Shown: positions 25,501 to 39,692 of the stretch, piece after piece
Numbering within the stretch: the stretch's first letter is position 1
Layout of the letters: each line of letters starts with the position of its first letter
Source of the DNA: Stratiolaelaps scimitus
Taxonomy: Eukaryota; Arthropoda; Arachnida; Mesostigmata; Laelapidae
Assembly: GCA_019614645.1 (NCBI GenBank)
Contig: JABWDB010000005.1
Span: 18,527,001-18,591,000 of the forward strand
Direction of reading: 5' to 3'
DNA length: 64,000 nt
The notes under the pieces: model-generated
Seen by the model: the letters and a program-made list of their open reading frames with translations, nothing else
The model's database searches: none
Told to the model about the DNA's origin: nothing
Position numbers and translations under genes: made by a program

Positions 25501-28500
25501 CAAACCAAAAAGGATACTCCATACTATCCCAGTTCACAGCAATACGATAGCCAACAACGAACAACGCTAACAGTTCACTTAATGACACCTGTAGGTAGGT
25601 GAGTTTATTCAACCAGATCAGGTACTGTTTCATTTCGCCCATTCAATATATCGCGTACATCGCTATCAGTGCTTGGCTTGATTGATCAGGTTGCAGCCTA
25701 GCCGGATCGTTGAATGATGGAAAGTTGGATCTGTTATATTGCTCACTAGTATTATGACGGTCTCTGTCCTCGCAGCCGGTACTCCATTGCGACGGCCATC
25801 CAATGGACGTAGTGCAGCTTTTGAGAACCGCTACCGACATCAAGTCGCAAAAGTACCACTTCCAACGCTTTCCTATCTCAATTTCTTATTTTCCTGTTAA
25901 GGTTGGACGCAGTTTCATACAGCGCCGCTCGAGCACGTATCTAGAAGATGTTTCTTAAAGGAGCCAATTTATCTAGCGGACGGACCATTAAGTGCTATCA
26001 GGGCATTCAGCAAATGTGTACGATGAAAACTCAGATTGGATGTCATATCTCTGCCGCTCGTGTCGGTCGCAAATGAAAATGGATAGCTTCGTTTTAATAT
26101 TTTCTTTCTGAGTTGCTAAATGGTTCACGTTGAGAACCAAAATGACGAAGATGTATGCTCATGTTAAAAATGGAGACTCAATTTTTTTTGGAATGTTCAA
26201 ACATTTCAAAAAGTTCCATTTTTTTCAAGGTTCACTGAGACGCGTTTTTCTGAAGAAATACTTGATCGGAATAGTCAGATTATAATAACAAGCAGACAAT
26301 AAGTTAAAGGCTCTGTATAGGAGTAATATTCGAATATATTGCTGATGTTAAAGATCATCGAAATGGGACACCTCTGCACAGTGCCGTCTAGTGCAAGATA
26401 GTTTAAATAAAATGATATATGTCTGACTGTTGAAACACGATAGTCGTTCACTCGAGATCGATTTGACCTAAAAAATGGTTCGCTGCGTTTTAACAGCAGA
26501 TTATTGAGGAAGATCGCCGTGTGACAAACACAGCTACTGGATGTTACAATACTACACAGCATTGTGCTGTATTCCCGCGCGCGCCTGTTTGTTCGTGAGA
26601 TTGTCACTGTGCAGATCGACAAGTCATATTATAATATCTACGTCCTATTCCCATATCAGAAGTATGATTCGCCAGCTGACGGCTGACAATCAGGAACTCG
26701 AGAGCGAAACGGTCGAATGCTTGACAGGATTGTCAATTGCACGCTCGCGGCTATGGTCATTGAAACGTCATATCATGCATCGGTGCTTGCGGAGAAAATT
26801 TCTGTGCGATAGTATCTGGATGCAAGCATGGAGTTAAAGACGAGTCGCCGAGATGGCAAAGCGTCATACATTGCAATCCACGCAGTAACTAGCTGAACTG
26901 ACTTACATCATCGATCGATAGCTCTCGCGGACTCTGTACGCCCGTGTGCAATTGCCAGCAATCAGTTTTCTAGTGTATCCGACTATCCAAAACAAATACA
27001 GCTCCCGGAAGCCGACACACACTCGTTGCCGGGTGCATATTCAGACCGATTTATTGATGCTTATCTCTCTGTGCATCTAATGTGTGTATATGCTCTGGAA
27101 CACTGGAACAAATTGGATGTTCCAAGTATCGACTTTGAGTGGCAATCGTTAATCATAAACGGCACCCGTTCACAATGGCGAACGGAGTCCTCTTGACAAA
27201 ACCGTTTCTAATCAATGCAGAGTGTGTCCCTATGTATCACAATACGGGCATCCAAACGAAGATCCTCCGGATGCTTGGAAACGATCTGAACATGAATACT
27301 TTCCCAGGAAAAGGATTAATTCATGGCACAAATTCTGAAGGGGAAATAGTTCCATAGATTCTCATTGCACATATGAGTTCGGGACAACGAACACGAGATC
27401 TTTGTTTCGGGAAAAAACGCTTATGGATTCTCAGGGTGTTCTCCGACGCCCGCCTGCCGCCCTTGACCACTTGGCCGGTTGAGCCCTGCTCGTTTTGTGC
27501 ACTCCGCCCCTGTACACAATAAAAACGCAATGCAAACAGTGGCTCTGTTATGAAATGGTCGCAGCACACGATATTGCTTGATTTGAAAACGCTGGAACGG
27601 GAGAAAGCCTGAAGAAAAATCATCATAGAAATTCGTAGAAAAATTACTGATATTGAGTGTTGACATATTTGGATTTCACACATGTTGGCAGTTATAAAAT
27701 ATCGCCGTATTGTCCCAGAACGATCATGTTTGGGATTATTTTAGCATTGTTTTCTCCTGAGACATACCATAATGGCCGAGTGGATCTTCCCTTCATCGTG
27801 GCCTTTGTTTAGTGTCTCGGGGCTGGGATCAATTGTGCAATCATTTCCAGCAGAACGGTTATGCAATGCAAGCATGGACAAAGAATACCGCTGCCCAAAA
27901 GTATTTCCTTCCATTCAATGTGTGTGTGTATCTTTTCATAGCGTGTAATTTTCGTTATTGACCAAATATCCGGGTGGTATAGACTCGACTGTATTGGAGG
28001 AACTGCTCCTTTGGGCAACGATCCTACGAGAAGCTGCCAATGAGGGTAGTGTTCCCTGGTTGGGGTGGGCGAAGGTTATAGCACGTAGCGCTAGTGACAA
28101 CATTTACCTGAGTATTGTTATTATTTATGAAAACCATCTGTTCGTCTCTCACGATGGTGTGTCGGTGATCCTCTGATTATTTAAAAAAAAAGTGGATAAT
28201 AATTCGTATTGGTTTACAGATCTGAGCTGAAATAGTCCTCATACTAATTTCAAACGAATTATTCTGACTGTGCGTCACCAGCAGTTAGCTGGGAAAATAA
28301 CGAGTTTCATGTGGACAACCGGACCGAACCCTGTGGTATAATCATATGTGATGGTTAAGGCTCGGAGTTAACGTATTCAACCGGTGCAGTGAAGCAGAAT
28401 TGAAATCAAGATGGCAATGATTTAAGCCTAGTCATGCATGGGGGGGTCGCTGCAACTTTTCCCGATGCGTTATCACCACTGTGTCTGCCTAGTAATTAAA

Positions 28501-31500
28501 CACAGTCGTAGAAGTCAACCATGCCATCCATACTCCGTATTCGGAGCCAGATTGTTCTTTTACTTATGGGTAGCTTGAACCTGACGATCCGTCTCTATGT
28601 CATTTGTCTGCAAATATAAGATGCGTGTGCGAGGTAACAAATTGTAAGTTGCCATACTCAAAGACGGTAGATGTCCTAGCGGGTGTGCCAATGCACCAAT
28701 ACTTCGGATTATATACCTTTATGCCGCTTGTTAATGTTTCAACCGTTCAGAAAAAAAAAAAAAGATTTCAGTGAACGAAATACACAGATCTATCATAATA
28801 TAAGCAGAAGGCTACCAGGGTGGAGTTCGTGTGCGCCTTCGTTGCAACACGGAGGTGCACACACAGGCTTGATCAGCACCGTTGCGTATTTGCATTGAAG
28901 GGGTTGTCCGTATTACCAAGTAATGCCGAAAGCAGTTATATCGCGGACATTAAATGTTTAAGGCTGAGAGTCAGACGCCGAAAACATTTTTATATTATCA
29001 AAATTCGGTAGGAGGAACGGTAAGAGGGAAATTCACACATCGACCAACTTCTAATTCCTTGCAACATTGCATCGATTCTCTCGTTAGATAGGCACGCCGA
29101 TGCACAAAACATCCACCAGTGGATAGTGTGTGTGTGTTACAGCCAAATATGAATTTCTCATTTATACACTCCGCCACTTACTCATCATTGTGGCATACTA
29201 ATGACCCTCTCCGTGTTGGTGCGCCAAAGAGCACTCACCATCATCTCGCTGCGATCGTGCTACGCTGGCCACCTCGAATCTGCATCGCGACTTCCTCTCC
29301 CTATCTCGAACGTGGTCGGTATCTCTCGCCCGAGACAGACCCGAACTCAGACGTTGACGCACACACATGTCGGCGTGTCAGCGCCAGCAGCTTGAGCCCA
29401 CAAACGAAGAATCAATTAAACACGTTTTTACTGCATCCAAACACGCCAGCGGGCGAGCCAGCGCGGAGCACCATGACGAGGATATAGGAAAAAGTGTTCC
29501 GTTTTTGGCCGCTTCTCTCTCTCTCTCTATATCAGGGGCTTCTTCTGCGCACCGTTTGACCTTCGCAATTCGAGATCTCGTATCAGACCCAGCTACCGGC
29601 GATGCCGGCAGACGACACCGATGGAAGCCCCACTTAATTTGTGGCTGGAACAAGAGGACCTTGAGGAGCGTCGTTTGCAGCTCGGAGAACGAAACCCTGC
29701 AGGCTTCGTTACATTGAAAGGGAGAATGTGGAACTATACACAGCTGCCCGCCCCTCTGCCTAGATACCTGAGGCGAACGTTTGGCCACCGTTTGGTATAA
29801 CGATGTGCCGCAAGAATGGAAGGGGCTTCTAGCCAGTCTTGGACATGTTGAGGAGAATTAGTTCGTTTTACATTAGTATAATAATGGAACAGTAGAATAA
29901 TGGGATCTCCTTTTGCGGTGTCGCGGTTTTTCTTTGCGGGCTCAGTAACAGACACAAGCAACGTCGAAACAGACGATTGCCACACTACAACGATAAAACG
30001 ATGATAGCATCTGTGTGTGGTGATTAGCAAAATATACCCATACCTTCATTCAGGATTACGTTAACAACTGTGAACATGGTACGGCCACATTTTTCAAGGA
30101 AGTACAGAAAACATACTTTGATTAGCTATGATAGATAGCGAGTTGGCAACTGCAAAGTGATGTTTGCGTTAGCCGAATTCATTCAGATTCAGACCTCAGT
30201 TTTTTGTTCAATAATATAAATTCGTCATTATGCACTACAATGATTCATAAGCATAATCATTGGCAGGTTTCAGACATGCAGCACAGTTACCTCGAACCCT
30301 ACTTTATCTCAAGTTATAAAGAGTTCTCAGGTTCACAGACCTCAAGCCGGACGTGTAGCATATAGATAATTGTATCGGCAACTTTTTGTTCATCTCCCTC
30401 ATATGTGACCCCCAAACGTTGTAAGCAATAGCCTAGTCACATAGGTACTAGGTGTACTTGTACAAACTGTAGGGTAGTAAATGTGTGTCCGTCTCTTTCG
30501 TCATTTTCTGTTGCAGCTCTTCATCTTTCGAGTGGTCCGAGGCCCGTTTCAGGAGGAGTTCTATCAGTGCGTGACGTATGGTTCTTACAGCGCGCCCTGG
30601 CAGGAGCAATTGTATACCGTGGTCTCACTCCTGCTAATGTTCGTTCTTCCGCTAGCCACGCTGGTTGCCACCTACGCTGCGACCTTCCAGACAATCGCCA
30701 GTGAGTGTGCCCTTCTACAGATTGTTTTCTCATTTAGTTAGGTTTTGTATCCCGTGCGTTTGCCATATCGTACGAAATGCAATAGGCGAGTTCTCAATCT
30801 TCGCCCTCTGCAACTGCTGACAGTTAGCAACAGACAGAATATAAGCTCTCCAATTATGTAGTTTACATCCGGAAGACCCACATATCATAGATGGTCATTT
30901 GACAGAGGTATCTTTGTGGTGAGTTCGGATCCATCTACCACTTGTTCGTATCCTGATTGTTGGTCAGATCAACTTGACACATTGGCTAATCTTATTTCCT
31001 CCCATTCTTTATCCCTATCTCTCTCGCTCTTTCTCTGTTTGTGCTCTCCCCGTAACTCTCACACACTCTGCTGCTTGCTACAGCTAACCTCCTTATGTGG
31101 CTTCAACACGAAATCCGCACCGTCGGATATACCAATCAAGGCAAATGTACATGACTACTATAAGTTGTTCATAAAATGTATATGTGCAATATATACGTGC
31201 TATACAAGATATAACAAACATAAATGCGGCACCTTCTCCAAAAATGAAGTTTCTCTTATTTCGCCATTTGTTATTGCAATTCGCTGCCGTCACGGAGCCA
31301 GGCAATAGCTATTCAGAGAGATTCGTCACCTACCCAGAACAGAACTGTAATTTCAGCGTTGCAAGCTCCCGTCTGACCTCCTCTGGTGCTCTTCGCAGTT
31401 TGCCTTCAGTCTCGTTCGGTTTCGGCGGATTTCTGTTGTTTGTTGCTCGTTTGCGACAGGGTCTCCTTCTGCTCAGTCCATTTTAGGGCATAATATTATA

Positions 31501-34500
31501 GATCAGTCAGCTTTTAAGTCAGGCTCGTCGGGCATTGCTTGACCCCCGCAAATTCAAGTGCGTACTCCTAGAAGGAATTCGGCGTGTTCTTTGTGAATCG
31601 CATTGCTATCGAGTATCAATGGTTAATCAAATGAGGCCAATCAAATGCGCTAAACTTTCTCACGCGAGGGAACTCATACTTCGTTTCAGGTGGGAAAGTT
31701 AATGAGGAACTGTTTACGAGTGGGATTGCTCTGCTCTGTCAGTCTATCTAACTACTTAGCAAACGATGAGACGGAAAGTACTGGCAAGAACTGATTAAGG
31801 GCGATTCTCGGAATGGGAGGCAGACAAGGTCAGAGGCAGCTTGGGTCTTATGTGCCTGAGAGAACGCAACCATTACTGGAGTCCAATCTAGGATTTTTGG
31901 GAGACTCCTAACTACAATTTTCCACGACACATCTTCAACCAATGTAGAATTCAAGGGACATTTTGACCTACAAACACAACGAGCTTGTCCCCCATTCCTG
32001 TTCAACGGTGAGATTTTAGTCACTATTGATCAAATAGCTCAAAACAGGCCTGAAACACTTACCTCGTTAGTCATGACGAGCAACAGAAAGGTGAACAGTT
32101 CGCATAACATACAAACGGCTGAATGAATTCGACGAGGTTGTAAATGTCTGAGCGGTTTAAATACGCCTGTTCTCTGCGATGCCCCGAGGTGGCGTGAGGC
32201 GATCGGATCAAAATATATCTGATCGATGCAGATGCATGTACGGCACCGGCTAAAAATTCCAAAAGTACCTGATTTCGTTGTCTCGGATCAGATAAGATCG
32301 TACACAAAATTAGATTCTCCCCGCACCGGGTGAATCCAAACCTGAACAAGTGATGCGTACATTTCGGCTGTCTCGCCCAATTTGCTTTTTGCATGTGTTG
32401 CTATTTTCCGACGGCCAGAACGAATCTAGAGCGTCCTTTGATGGATCGAGAGTACCTCGTTAGGGGCATTACTGCTGTTCAGTGACAGCAGCGTACAACG
32501 ATTTCATGCCTCAGTTCATGGAGCCCATGGAGATTGAAACGTCATGCGACAACGTTAGAGATAGTCGGCTAGAACCGTCGAACATAATTCGATCACATTG
32601 ACATGACAGTGAAATACTACGATGAAACCGCTATTTGGTGCCTATCATATCGGTCCGGGAAAATCCGTTTGCGTCTACGATTCCCTCCGCATCTGTCCAA
32701 CCATGTAATAACTACAGAGCCCCATACCTCGAGCAGGTATATGAAAAACCAGTCGCGAAAGCGTGCAACACTGTTGCTGGATGCCCTGTTTAAGGCAATA
32801 AGATTTCAGCCTATGCCCATGAGTGAGGGCACACTGTGTACAGCCTTGCAAATCAGCATTGCGCGTGAAGTGAAACCATAATGTTAAATATATCGAATAG
32901 AACCAAACCACCGTTGTTATCCCTCGGAAGCTTCTATTTGCCATTCATCAAATTGCCAGTGTCGCTATGAACGACTCTGAACGAGGCAGGCAGTCATGAC
33001 TATTTCTCGTTTTATGAGCAGGACTTCTAATTGGCCGGACCAAACTGACTCGTGTTCGCCCTCTCTGGTCCGGCCAAACCATCGGACACTGGATGCATCT
33101 GATGGTGAGGTGTTTCATAACCGGAGTATGGTTGAACGGCGCGGCGGCGGTGGCCGGCTCCCATATTCACTGGCACGTCCATAAGCGTTTCTCTATGAAT
33201 CTTCTCAACGCGGGATAGTTATGGGAAGCTCAGCCTGCGTCCGACATGACCACCCAATGGATTATATATGTTGTGCATCGTTCTCCTGGCGATTGCGTCG
33301 CGATATGCACGATAGCGCTGATTTGAAATTAAACCTCATTCTTACTCATTTCGAGAATTCGTAGTAAGAGATACTCGCTTGCAATAACGACACCCTTTGC
33401 TACTCAGAATGTGCGGTTGTGCTTCATCGATTTTGTCATCGATTTACCAATCATCGTGTGGCCTACTCAACGAAGTGGTAAATGTTGCCACAACAATATT
33501 CGGATCAGATAGACGTCCAGACGTGACGATTATTGCGTCAGTTTAACCCAAACATCGAATTCAAATATCGTCTTCGCAACGATTGCTTCCACACATATAC
33601 ACTCCCACGATCGATAAATCCTTGCACATCTGCAAGCGACTGTTTGTTCGTTAGTTTCAAAAAGATCTATAAACCGATTTATTGACCATCCTAACCGAGT
33701 CTATGACTCTATATCTGTTCGATATTCAGATCTTCCAGGTGTCCATGGCGAGCTTACCGCATGCCTCGACAATGGTTCGTCGCTTCCAGTGGGTTTTCGG
33801 GTTGCAGCGCCCGGCATGTCCAGCGACCCGATGGAGACGAGACGAAGGCTATTGGCCAGAGCCAAGAAGAAATCCCTCATGATAACGGTGGTTATCGTGG
33901 CCGCTTTTGTCATTTGCTGGACACCCTACTACGCTATGATGCTCATCTTTATCTTCGACCTCGACCCTGATCAACAGATAACAAGCGAGCTACAATCAGC
34001 GATCTTCTTCTTTGGTGAGCTATTTTATTCAAAATTAGACATTGCGCTTGCGTGCATCCTGTGTGCAGGAATAAATTGTACGAGCGGGGCCTGGCAACTT
34101 AATACTTGTTGGTAACGTAGATCGATTACGTTCGCTCGGTTGAAATGCATACAATTTAATACCTATCCCCCTCCCCTGCCCGCATCTATGCGCGGGGTTA
34201 GATAATGTATAATAGTTTCGTATTTTACCATGAATCTATGAAAAACCTTCTGCTGAAATCCGAGGGAACTTTCCTCCCTGTCGGAGGTTGTTTTTTTCAT
34301 ATAGGAGCACTTTTGATTTATAAGCAGTGTAAACTTTCAATGGGTACCTGATCGTTATGAGACGATATTTATGGGCAGGGCGGGAGGACTGCACACAACA
34401 TGCAATGTTCATGGTAAACTTTTACTTAAACATTTGAAACTTTCTACCCATGAAGGTGGAATAGTCTGATACGAAAGTGTCATGTCGCGTATAGTTTGAA

Positions 34501-35162
34501 GTATACAGGTAAACGCTTTATGCCCGTAAGACCTGTAAGTAGTTTCGAATATAAGGATATCATGTATCAAACAGATCGTCGAGGTACAATTCCCTAGTTT
34601 AGCTGTGACATTTCGTGACCTTGATAAAGGTCAGCTGAGGGCTAAAAAGAAATCGCACAAGTTAATAGGTGAAAATTTCGCACGATTCCATGATAAACCA
34701 CTATGGGCGTTCCTGCAACCAAAGTGGATACTTGTCGAGATAAACCTTAACAGCTTTTATTGCTGCTTTGCATATTTTGGATGTAACGATGCTTGGCACG
34801 CTCGGACGCAATTTTTGATGTGGGTCAAAGTAGACAGGTTTAGAAATTCGATGTTTTTTTAAATAAATAGCGTGCCCAAAATAGAATTAAGGGCAGCAAT
34901 CTAAAATGTTGACAAGAGCCCAATCATTTTCTCATGAACACATAGTTCAAGTCAACTACTTACTCAGGAAGTCTATGATAAAAAAATATGATATTAAAAT
35001 AACATGATGTTTCTCACACCGCTCAACTCCTTTATCCAACCACTCAGGGTATCCATTGGCAATATTTGTATGCGAGATATAATTTTTAATAAGATAATAA
35101 TAAGCGTAGAGATGAAGCTAGATATTACCAATCGTCTCCCTCTTTCGCCATCTGGAACGCTA

Positions 35163-35201
<39 letters not shown>

Positions 35202-38200
35202 TACAAAATTATTTATTCAATGGTCGCTGATCGCGAATCCACGGCGGCTTCCTCCTCTCTTTGTTCAGCATCAACACGGCCAACAAATTTTCCGGCTGGT
35301 TAGCTTACCGTGCCGCGTTTGAAATTTAAATCTGATTGAATAACACTCCGTACAGTTCCTATGGAAAGCGTTCTGCTTACCTGTGGCTCCAATGAGCAAG
35401 GTCTGTCAGCACCAATCTCGCTCTCTCGTTGAAATCTCTTCAGAATCCCCAAATATGAGGCCAGTTCGCCAAGTGGGGACAGTGTACTGAGCAGGCCAAC
35501 CCATGATAACCTCTCCCTTGGCCCATGAGCTTCCAACGAGAGCAAAGTCTATCATTGCAAATTCATTCGCACATTTTGAATAACTACCCGATGTTATAAG
35601 TAAGGTGGCCACTGCTATGGCCGCGGATGGTGTGACGAGCCTCAAGGGTGTCAGTACTTGTGCCTTGTTGAGCACTGAATTAATTAGAAAACATTGCGTT
35701 TCCCTAATTATCGTTCCACCATCGCTGGGTCGTTACTTTGTTCAGGATGTAGGTTGGAGTAGGCTCAGACTGCTTGAACTGGTCATGATGAGCAATTAAA
35801 CCAAATTTGTTATGTCAATGTTTCAAAATTCCTTGAGAATTCGGAGCGTTTGAGCACCTTTGAGAATTCCGATGCATACGCTACAAGGTCCCGTTATTTC
35901 GACGAGGATCGATGCTTCGAAGCGCTCTAACTGCGGCTGTTGTGACCCGGTCCAGTGAAAACATCCACGAACTAAGTGTAATACTACATGTTACCGTATT
36001 ACGACGTCGTTCATGTTATCCGCCAATGGGCGACAGCCATCAAGTCCTCATGTTCCGAGTCTCACGATGTGAGAACGCATATGACAACTCAGGCATTGTC
36101 AGAATCTCAGTTTCTTTAGTAAACCGATAAACCTCTATTGAAATTGATAAGTTCGGCACTGTTACAACCGTGGCGGTCACGTATCGTTGAGTGGCGAACG
36201 CCGCAATCGGTTTGTTTGAAAATATTCCTCAGCTTTTTATCGCAACGAAAATTAAACAGTGGGTGAATTCATAAGGAAAATAAACATGTAAAGCATTTAT
36301 TCAGCAACTTAGCAGAAGCATTTGTTCGGCAACTTATCCTGAGAAAATCTCAGATTCCTTTATGACTAAGACGAGCATCTGGCAAGCTCAGAGTTACATG
36401 TGATGCCATATTTCGCTGCAAGCCTAAAATGGTATGTAGGTGTCTGCGGGAGAAAATACTCGTGTATATTCCACTACAGATCCCAGAATTGGCACAGTTA
36501 TGATCGGGCGAATCTCCTACGGCCGAGCGACAAACTCGGCAAAACGAATGCGATTCGGTGCGATGTGCTGCAGCTACTTCGCACTGAAGCCGAACCCAGC
36601 TCTTGCCGTCGGTAGCTGACTCTACCTGTTCAGCCGGCCGTCGAAATGCCCTGACGGGTGCCTTTACTGCACCGTGTGCGTGTGTGTGTCTGTTTGTGAC
36701 GTGCATGCAGCAACAAGTGATATCCAATTTGTTGAAATCGATTTAAAAAACGAATGTCAGCTATCGTGGATATGACTCCTTCCGATACTTAGGCTTAATA
36801 TTCACATCGAAAAGTACGATGTGCGGTACACTTGTCCAGTTCGGTTCAGGCAGGTCTGAGAGAGAAAAAAGGAAGGTCTGAGAGAACAGCAACTGAGGTC
36901 GATATGGATTTGTTTGAGGTTTGTCGCAACCTGTTTATCTATCCAGATTGGATTCGTGTTTGTGAAAGGAATTTCAGCTTGTTTTCCCTTTTATGGTAGA
37001 AGCTAGCATAGGAATTTAAGTTGTACACAGTGCTTCTGAAATGCTTCTCAATGAAATATCAGCATTTAATTCATAAAACATTGGAGCGTAAACAGACAAA
37101 TACGAGGCTTCGAGTGCTTGTTTCGAAAACAAACTACCACTTCTGAGGCGGAAAAGACGTCTTCCTGCGTCAGTGACGGACTCTGATGATGAATGAATGC
37201 AATACAATACAAAGTTTTCGTTTACGAACGGAAATAACTGTAGTTTTTTTACAATGCGTATGTTCTCGATATATCGCGCCGCAGGGACTAGAATCTCCGT
37301 GGCGAATTGATTTTGCCACCAGACACTTAGCCGTAAATACAAGGTCGTTCTAGAACGCTCGGTTAGCTGACCTCATCCAAGTAATTCTGTTATCACTGTT
37401 ATGCACAATTTCAACTACAGGCTGGAAAGAGGTGGCTCCTAATGGCTACGCTATTGGCGTAATAATTTGTCCTAGCCTATGTTGAAGTACGGCGTACTAG
37501 CGTTTGTCCTGGATGTTCATGCTGTTTTTCTGCGCTCTCCCGTCATACCCCGCCATGAACAGAGCGTTCGGACCCTTGAACAAAAGGTTGGAGCGTCTGC
37601 TCGACAACCCTTTGTTTTTTAAAGTGGGGTGTTGCCTTGCTAATGTATATGTAACCGCTTCCCCCCCTTATTTGGAACTGCTGATGATGTTTAACAGCAA
37701 CGCCCTCCAGGTATCGCTTAGCGCGTTCCTTCAGTGAGAGCGGTGAGATGTGTACAAGGCCAGCCACGAGCATCACAAATCCTTCTTGACATTGGGACAT
37801 AACGTGGTTGGCTAACTCTCAGCTGCTTCCCTTCGCTCTCTTCCCAGACCTCCTCTCTGGAGCCTCTGTCCGCTTCCTGTCCGTGAACAACTACTACGGT
37901 CAATAGAACGGGTTGCCTCACAGGTTATCTGTAGAAAACCCCAGGTATCTAAAAACGTAATATTTATGATATGCATACAGGGGGTGTACGGTGCCTTCCT
38001 TTCTGGAAACAGTGGTAGCTGTGCCGCTGAGCACATTAGTTGCCACTACAAATTTTCAAATCTTACTGCGGAGATACTGCCCCTATATATTCCACTCAGA
38101 TCTGGACCTCCGACTCTATCGAACGCCCTTTGATTCTAATGCTGCCTCCCTTGACCACCACTCCATGCCCGCAGGCCTGCTAAAGAACCTATGGCATCCT

Positions 38201-39692
38201 AACGTGGACAATATAACATAGGTGGCATTTAATGAACCCTTAATTGCATCTGCACATGCATCGAAAGGTTAGGATAGGGCAGAGATGGAGACGAACTTTT
38301 CGACTCTGCTCAACCGACAAACGGAGAGACCCTGCCGATTGAACGGATGATGACCAAATAGCCAACATTGTCACGTGACTAACGGAAGGCAGTAGCCATT
38401 CACACTCCTAGCAATTAGGCTATACATACGAATAAGACTTACGTGTGTTTGCGTGGCACAAGGATGGGCAATGATAATGAAATTGGCTTCCCCAGATAAT
38501 GCAATAACGATTAGATCTTCTCCCAATAATGACAACCCCAGATCGATGAAAGGGCTGGGACGAGACAACGAAGTCGAAATGCAGTAGTGCACTGAGCAGC
38601 GACATAGATGGCATTCATAGAGATGATATGAAATTCGAATCGGCAACATGTACAGAATATACAAAACAAATCGACGATATTGTTGGCAACGGTGTTGTAC
38701 GATATTGTCGATATCAGCAGTCATTACGCGTCTGCTAAAATGAGCAAAGACCTATGATCTGACGAAGTCGTAAGTAGCGTGTATATTGTAATAGCAGGAT
38801 TTTCTATGGACATTGTATCACTTCTATCTGCGTGTTGTGTAAACCACGATATATAATAATGTGTGTGTTGCAGAAGACCAAGCGTAAATACCCCTTTCAT
38901 GAACGACTGCGAGTTGTTCCTCATCACGTTACGGGCCAGTGCTAAACAGGTTCCTTTCTAAGCCTTTCCGTGATCTGCTCCAAGGACGACACGATCTAGA
39001 GAATGTATTACTTGAGGATACTTAATTGCTTTGCGTACAGAATCGAGTGTCTGACATACTTTTGGAAAATGTGTAAATAAAAATACAAACTAATAATAAT
39101 AATAATAGCAATAAGTAGTGCTAAACAGAGGGACGTTGTCGTTAAGCGTTCTTCTTTACGCCGACTAAACTTTAAAGTTAAATGCATCACTATGTGCTGG
39201 TGTATCTTTCACGGCTCTTCTGACTGATATAACTGGGATTGTCCGACTAACAAATTCACTTAGCCAATCTTCTCCTCCATTTATACCTTCACAGGAAGCT
39301 CAACAGCGATGATCAATCCCGTGATCTATGGCGCGTTCCACCTTCGGCGTCCGAGACGCGACGGTTCCTCTCGAACCAACTCGAACGCGGGACCGTTCAA
39401 TTCAATGGCGGCCTCATTGCGCCTTCACACATCGCACGTTCCAAGCTGCCCGCATGCTGCGAACAGCCCCACGACGAATCAGACGGACCCGGATGAGCAG
39501 ATAACAGATGATCCAGTAACCGAAATATGTCATGCTGATGCCCCGCACGTCAAATGTCACAACTCTGAGATAATGCTATCCAGGGACGTGGCGGCGAATT
39601 GCACAATTGTGCGAATCGTCGATTCGGATAACAGGAACAATCGGCTGCGGGAGACATCAAAAATGATGGAGCGCACTTACAACATGGGCTGA
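19577..39692 (+). CDS. CrzR: Corazonin/GnRH-superfamily neuropeptide GPCR; complete, 4 exons
   Basis: Class A seven-helix peptide receptor. Exons 19577-20212, 30517-30700, 33739-34014 and 39295-39692 join in phase to 497 residues. The N-terminus carries N-glycosylation sequons at N11, N34 and N59. TM1 has N92, TM2 has D125 in AAADLLV, and C152 (start of TM3) can pair with C230 in the second extracellular loop. Exon 2 reads RVVRGPFQEEFYQCVTYGSY followed by APWQEQLYT, which is the corazonin-receptor pattern. TM6 is FVICWTPYYAMML (330-342), and TM7 NPVIY is at 373-377. The tail of about 120 residues is Ser/Thr/Asn-rich. The position of DRY reads D176-Q177-L178, so the usual Arg3.50 is Gln. An upstream GTG frame exists, but the first ATG is 19577. 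Assignment to corazonin rather than AKH/ACP receptor rests on the loop 2 pattern and is less certain than the GPCR call. Confidence 0.87.
20686..20876 (+). mobile_element. tRNA-derived SINE family A, longest copy
   Basis: The head is tRNA-like: an A box-like GGTTAAGTGGTC, an anticodon-arm-like TGGCT...AGCCA stem, and an excellent B box GGTTCGAGCCC with a pairing T arm (GCAG...CTGC). The body contains AGCTGAcccTCAGCT and GTGATGACATA. The tail ends in AATAAACCAATTAAGCTCGACCTTT. The tail recurs at 6122-6170, 7914-7989 and 40616-40666. This structure, with an internal pol III promoter head and shared 3' tail in 5'-truncated copies, is typical of SINEs. Confidence 0.8.
21411..21640 (+). mobile_element. 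tRNA-like SINE family B, copy 1
   Basis: Shares with 28820-28970 the ordered blocks TTGATC, CACC, ATTTGCATT, GGGGTTGTCCGT, GCCGAAAG, GGACRTTAAAT. A B box-like GGGTTTGATCCCC lies at 21521-21533, with an A box-like AGTTTAGTGG about 75 bases before it. The exact 5' boundary is uncertain. Confidence 0.55.
24659..24898 (+). CDS. Possible small cysteine-containing ORF (79 aa) in GPCR intron 1
   Basis: ATG-to-stop frame with Cys9, a CPQC pair near residue 19 and a CDDC pair near residue 67. The spacing is reminiscent of a small zinc ribbon but matches none that I know. It lies in a large intron among retroposed DNA. It may be a chance frame or a fragment of a transposon protein. Confidence 0.15.
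   Translation: MAVPSGATCDVHKLSTMYCPQCDDREVDSAQAFGMVLVSLRKEYYFLPGIVRFARFQRPVVAFTCDDCSITPSSFMTLP
28820..28970 (+). mobile_element. tRNA-like SINE family B, copy 2
   Basis: Aligns with 21481-21640 through TTGATC, CACCGTTG, ATTTGCATTGAAGGGGTTGTCCGT, ATGCCGAAAG and GGACATTAAAT in the same order. The B box is degraded (GGCTTGATCAG), so this looks an older copy. Confidence 0.55.
30701..33738. other. GPCR intron 2 (3.0 kb)
   Basis: GTGAGTGT donor and CTTCCAG acceptor. It contains a CT-rich low-complexity stretch around 31005-31035 and one perfect 12-bp inverted repeat (33031-33077). No exon was supported. Confidence 0.8.
33031..33077. repeat. Perfect 12-bp inverted repeat in GPCR intron 2
   Basis: TTGGCCGGACCA at 33031-33042 and TGGTCCGGCCAA at 33066-33077 with a 23-base spacer. 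GC-rich arms in an AT-rich surrounding would give a stable stem. Confidence 0.7.
34015..39294. other. GPCR intron 3 (5.3 kb)
   Basis: GTGAGCTA donor and CTTCACAG acceptor. It holds a long (TA)n at 35169-35198 and AAT repeats near 39090. Open frames on both strands near 37500-37800 have no recognisable similarity. No gene was supported. Confidence 0.75.
35169..35198. repeat. (TA)n microsatellite
   Basis: Thirty-base uninterrupted TA run in GPCR intron 3. Confidence 0.9.

Larger units (their letters stand above)
20213..30516. other. GPCR intron 1 (10.3 kb)
   Basis: Begins GTAGGTGC and ends TTTCTGTTGCAG. It contains one near-full SINE A copy, two SINE B copies, a ten-base poly-C run at 23221, CT tracts near 29515, and scattered short frames. 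The only frame with any protein-like character is 24659-24898. No nested gene could be supported. Confidence 0.75.
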
